Source of the DNA: Planctomycetes bacterium SM23_32
GTDB lineage: Bacteria; Planctomycetota; Brocadiia; SM23-32
Assembly (NCBI GenBank): GCA_001303885.1
Contig: LJUE01000100.1
Span: forward strand, 1-7,470
Reading direction: 5' to 3'
DNA length: 7,470 bases
Below are positions 6,400-7,470 of the stretch, one piece after another. Both the position numbers and the translations under genes were made by a program. How positions within the stretch are numbered: position 1 is the stretch's first letter; each line of letters starts with the position of its first letter. The notes under the pieces are model-generated. The model saw only the letters and a program-made list of their open reading frames with translations, was not told where the DNA came from and did not search any database.

Positions 6400-7470
6400 A
6401 TGAGGCGGTGGCGCGACATCGCGGGCCCGGCGCTCGCGGCGATCATGGCGGCCGCGTGGACGGCCGGCTGCGGCTCAGAGGAGCCGGACCGGCCGGTTGC
6501 CGCCGGGCCCCGACCGCCGGATGCGGCTGTGGTGACCATCCCGGGCCAGCTTGAGGCCGCCGACGCGGTGGGCGTGACACGGCGCAGCCAGACCTGGGAG
6601 AACACAGAGCTGGCCATCGAGAAGATCGTCCCCGAGGGTTCCCGCGTCCAGGAGGGAGACTTCCTCTGCCAGTTCGACTCCACGCAGACCAGCCGGGCCG
6701 AGGAGGCAGCCCGCAACGAAGCCAGGAACAAGGAGCTGGCGCTGAAGTCGGCCGAGGCGCAGCTCGCGGCGCAGCGCGGCGAGCTGGAGGCGGCGCGACA
6801 GAGCGCCCCGGCCGACCTGGCCAGCTACCGACTGGCCGTGCAGAAGCTGAAGAACCTGCCCGAACCTGTTGACCTGACGGCGGCAGAAACCGAAGTGAAG
6901 AAGGCGCAGGCCATCCTGGAGGAGGCGCAGAAGCGCTGCGAAGCCGTGGAGGCGCTCGCCGGGCGGGGGCTCGCCTCCGAGCAGGCCCTGATCGAGGCGC
7001 GCTTCGGCCGGGATGTCGCCCGGGCCGACCTTGAGTGGGCCCAGTCCAGGCTGGAGGAGGTGCGGGCCGGCGCCGACCCCCTCGAGATAGCCGTCGCCGA
7101 GGCCGAGGAGAAGATCGCCCAGGTCGCCTCCAGGCTGGAGATCAAGAGGGCCGAGGTCTCGGTGGCCGAGGCGGAGATAGACGTCGAGTGGGCGAAGGCC
7201 GAGCACGAGATCGCCACAAAGAAACTGGAGACGGCCTCCCGCGAGGTGGAACTGAGCAGCCGGTACGCGCCCACCGGCGGCCTGGTCGTCTACGAGAAGG
7301 TCATGAACCCGGGCGGCAAGTATGAGAAGGTGGGCACGGGCATCACGGTGTTCATCACCGACCGCGTGCTCTCCATCATCAGCGGCGAGAAGTTCCGATT
7401 CCGGGGCAAGGCGAGCGAGGCCGCCCTGAGCCGTATCGGCGTGGGCCTGCCGGCCTCCGTCACGCTGGAG
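6400..7470 (+). CDS. Lipoprotein membrane fusion protein (adaptor 3, 3' end outside the window)
   Basis: The frame is open from the ATG at 6400 to the right edge (357 codons), so the C-terminus is missing. The N-terminus 'MRRWR', a hydrophobic stretch to residue 20, and a 'TAGC' lipobox predict cleavage before Cys24 and lipidation. Thr instead of Leu at -3 makes the box slightly atypical. Gly25 rather than Asp at +2 would favour the outer membrane under the E. coli sorting rule, which may not apply here. The first lipoyl-like half is about 57-94 ('IEKIVPEGSRVQEGDFLCQFD'; Gly80, Gly86). The coiled-coil hairpin spans about 95-285, with its turn near 'AGRGLASEQALIEAR', resembling the TolC-contacting tip of MacA/AcrA-type adaptors. 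The second half starts at 'SSRYAPTGGLVVYEKV' (286-301), and the start of the beta-barrel follows. It is probably co-transcribed with adaptor 2; pump genes would be expected to the right. Confidence 0.82.
   Translation, partial: MRRWRDIAGPALAAIMAAAWTAGCGSEEPDRPVAAGPRPPDAAVVTIPGQLEAADAVGVTRRSQTWENTELAIEKIVPEGSRVQEGDFLCQFDSTQTSRAEEAARNEARNKELALKSAEAQLAAQRGELEAARQSAPADLASYRLAVQKLKNLPEPVDLTAAETEVKKAQAILEEAQKRCEAVEALAGRGLASEQALIEARFGRDVARADLEWAQSRLEEVRAGADPLEIAVAEAEEKIAQVASRLEIKRAEVSVAEAEIDVEWAKAEHEIATKKLETASREVELSSRYAPTGGLVVYEKVMNPGGKYEKVGTGITVFITDRVLSIISGEKFRFRGKASEAALSRIGVGLPASVTLE

Noticed and set aside
1..7470. CRISPR arrays, tRNA or rRNA genes, insertion sequences
   Set aside because: I saw no spaced direct repeats, no tRNA-like cloverleaf or rRNA motifs, and no transposase or terminal inverted repeats.

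Overview
The window is GC-rich (by eye roughly two thirds G+C) and densely coding, with every supported gene on the + strand. The protein set (a type IV ABC exporter, a DUF1854 protein, three HlyD/AcrA-type membrane fusion proteins with different membrane attachments, and a plant-polysaccharide glycosidase) points to a didermic bacterium. Weak Shine-Dalgarno sequences and tandem adaptor genes would fit a Planctomycetota/PVC-type or other environmental lineage. That is an inference, since no marker gene is present.

Layout. (1) Bases 3-407 hold the C-terminal end of a glycoside hydrolase resembling GH62 alpha-L-arabinofuranosidases; it is cut by the left edge. (2) Bases 408-537 are a short regulatory gap with a clear sigma70-type promoter (TTGATA-17 bp-TAGAAT) and a perfect 6-4-6 inverted repeat lying between and over its boxes. 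(3) Bases 538-2808 encode a 756-residue ABC half-exporter with an unusual front end: a PH/GRAM-like domain and a four-cysteine zinc ribbon before the membrane domain. (4) Bases 2826-3362 encode a DUF1854 protein. Together genes 3 and 4 match what I remember as the 'cyanophycin metabolism-associated' ABC transporter/DUF1854 pair, although no cyanophycin synthetase or cyanophycinase is visible. (5) Bases 3363-3486 hold a terminator-like structure and a 17-bp palindrome. (6) Bases 3487-4794, 4912-6378 and 6400-7470 (cut by the right edge) encode three successive, divergent HlyD-family adaptors: one anchored by an N-terminal transmembrane helix, one with a cleavable signal peptide, and one lipoprotein. 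An extended -10 promoter (TTGACT-17-TATAAC with an upstream TG) sits between the first and second, so the second and third probably form their own transcription unit, which likely continues into pump genes beyond the window.

How the genes may work together. The ABC protein and DUF1854 protein look like one operon, with 17 nt between them and a terminator after them. The three adaptors look like parts of one or more tripartite export systems that would need an inner-membrane ABC or RND pump and a TolC-like channel, neither of which is in view. The most unusual points are the triple-adaptor arrangement and the PH plus zinc-ribbon exporter paired with DUF1854.
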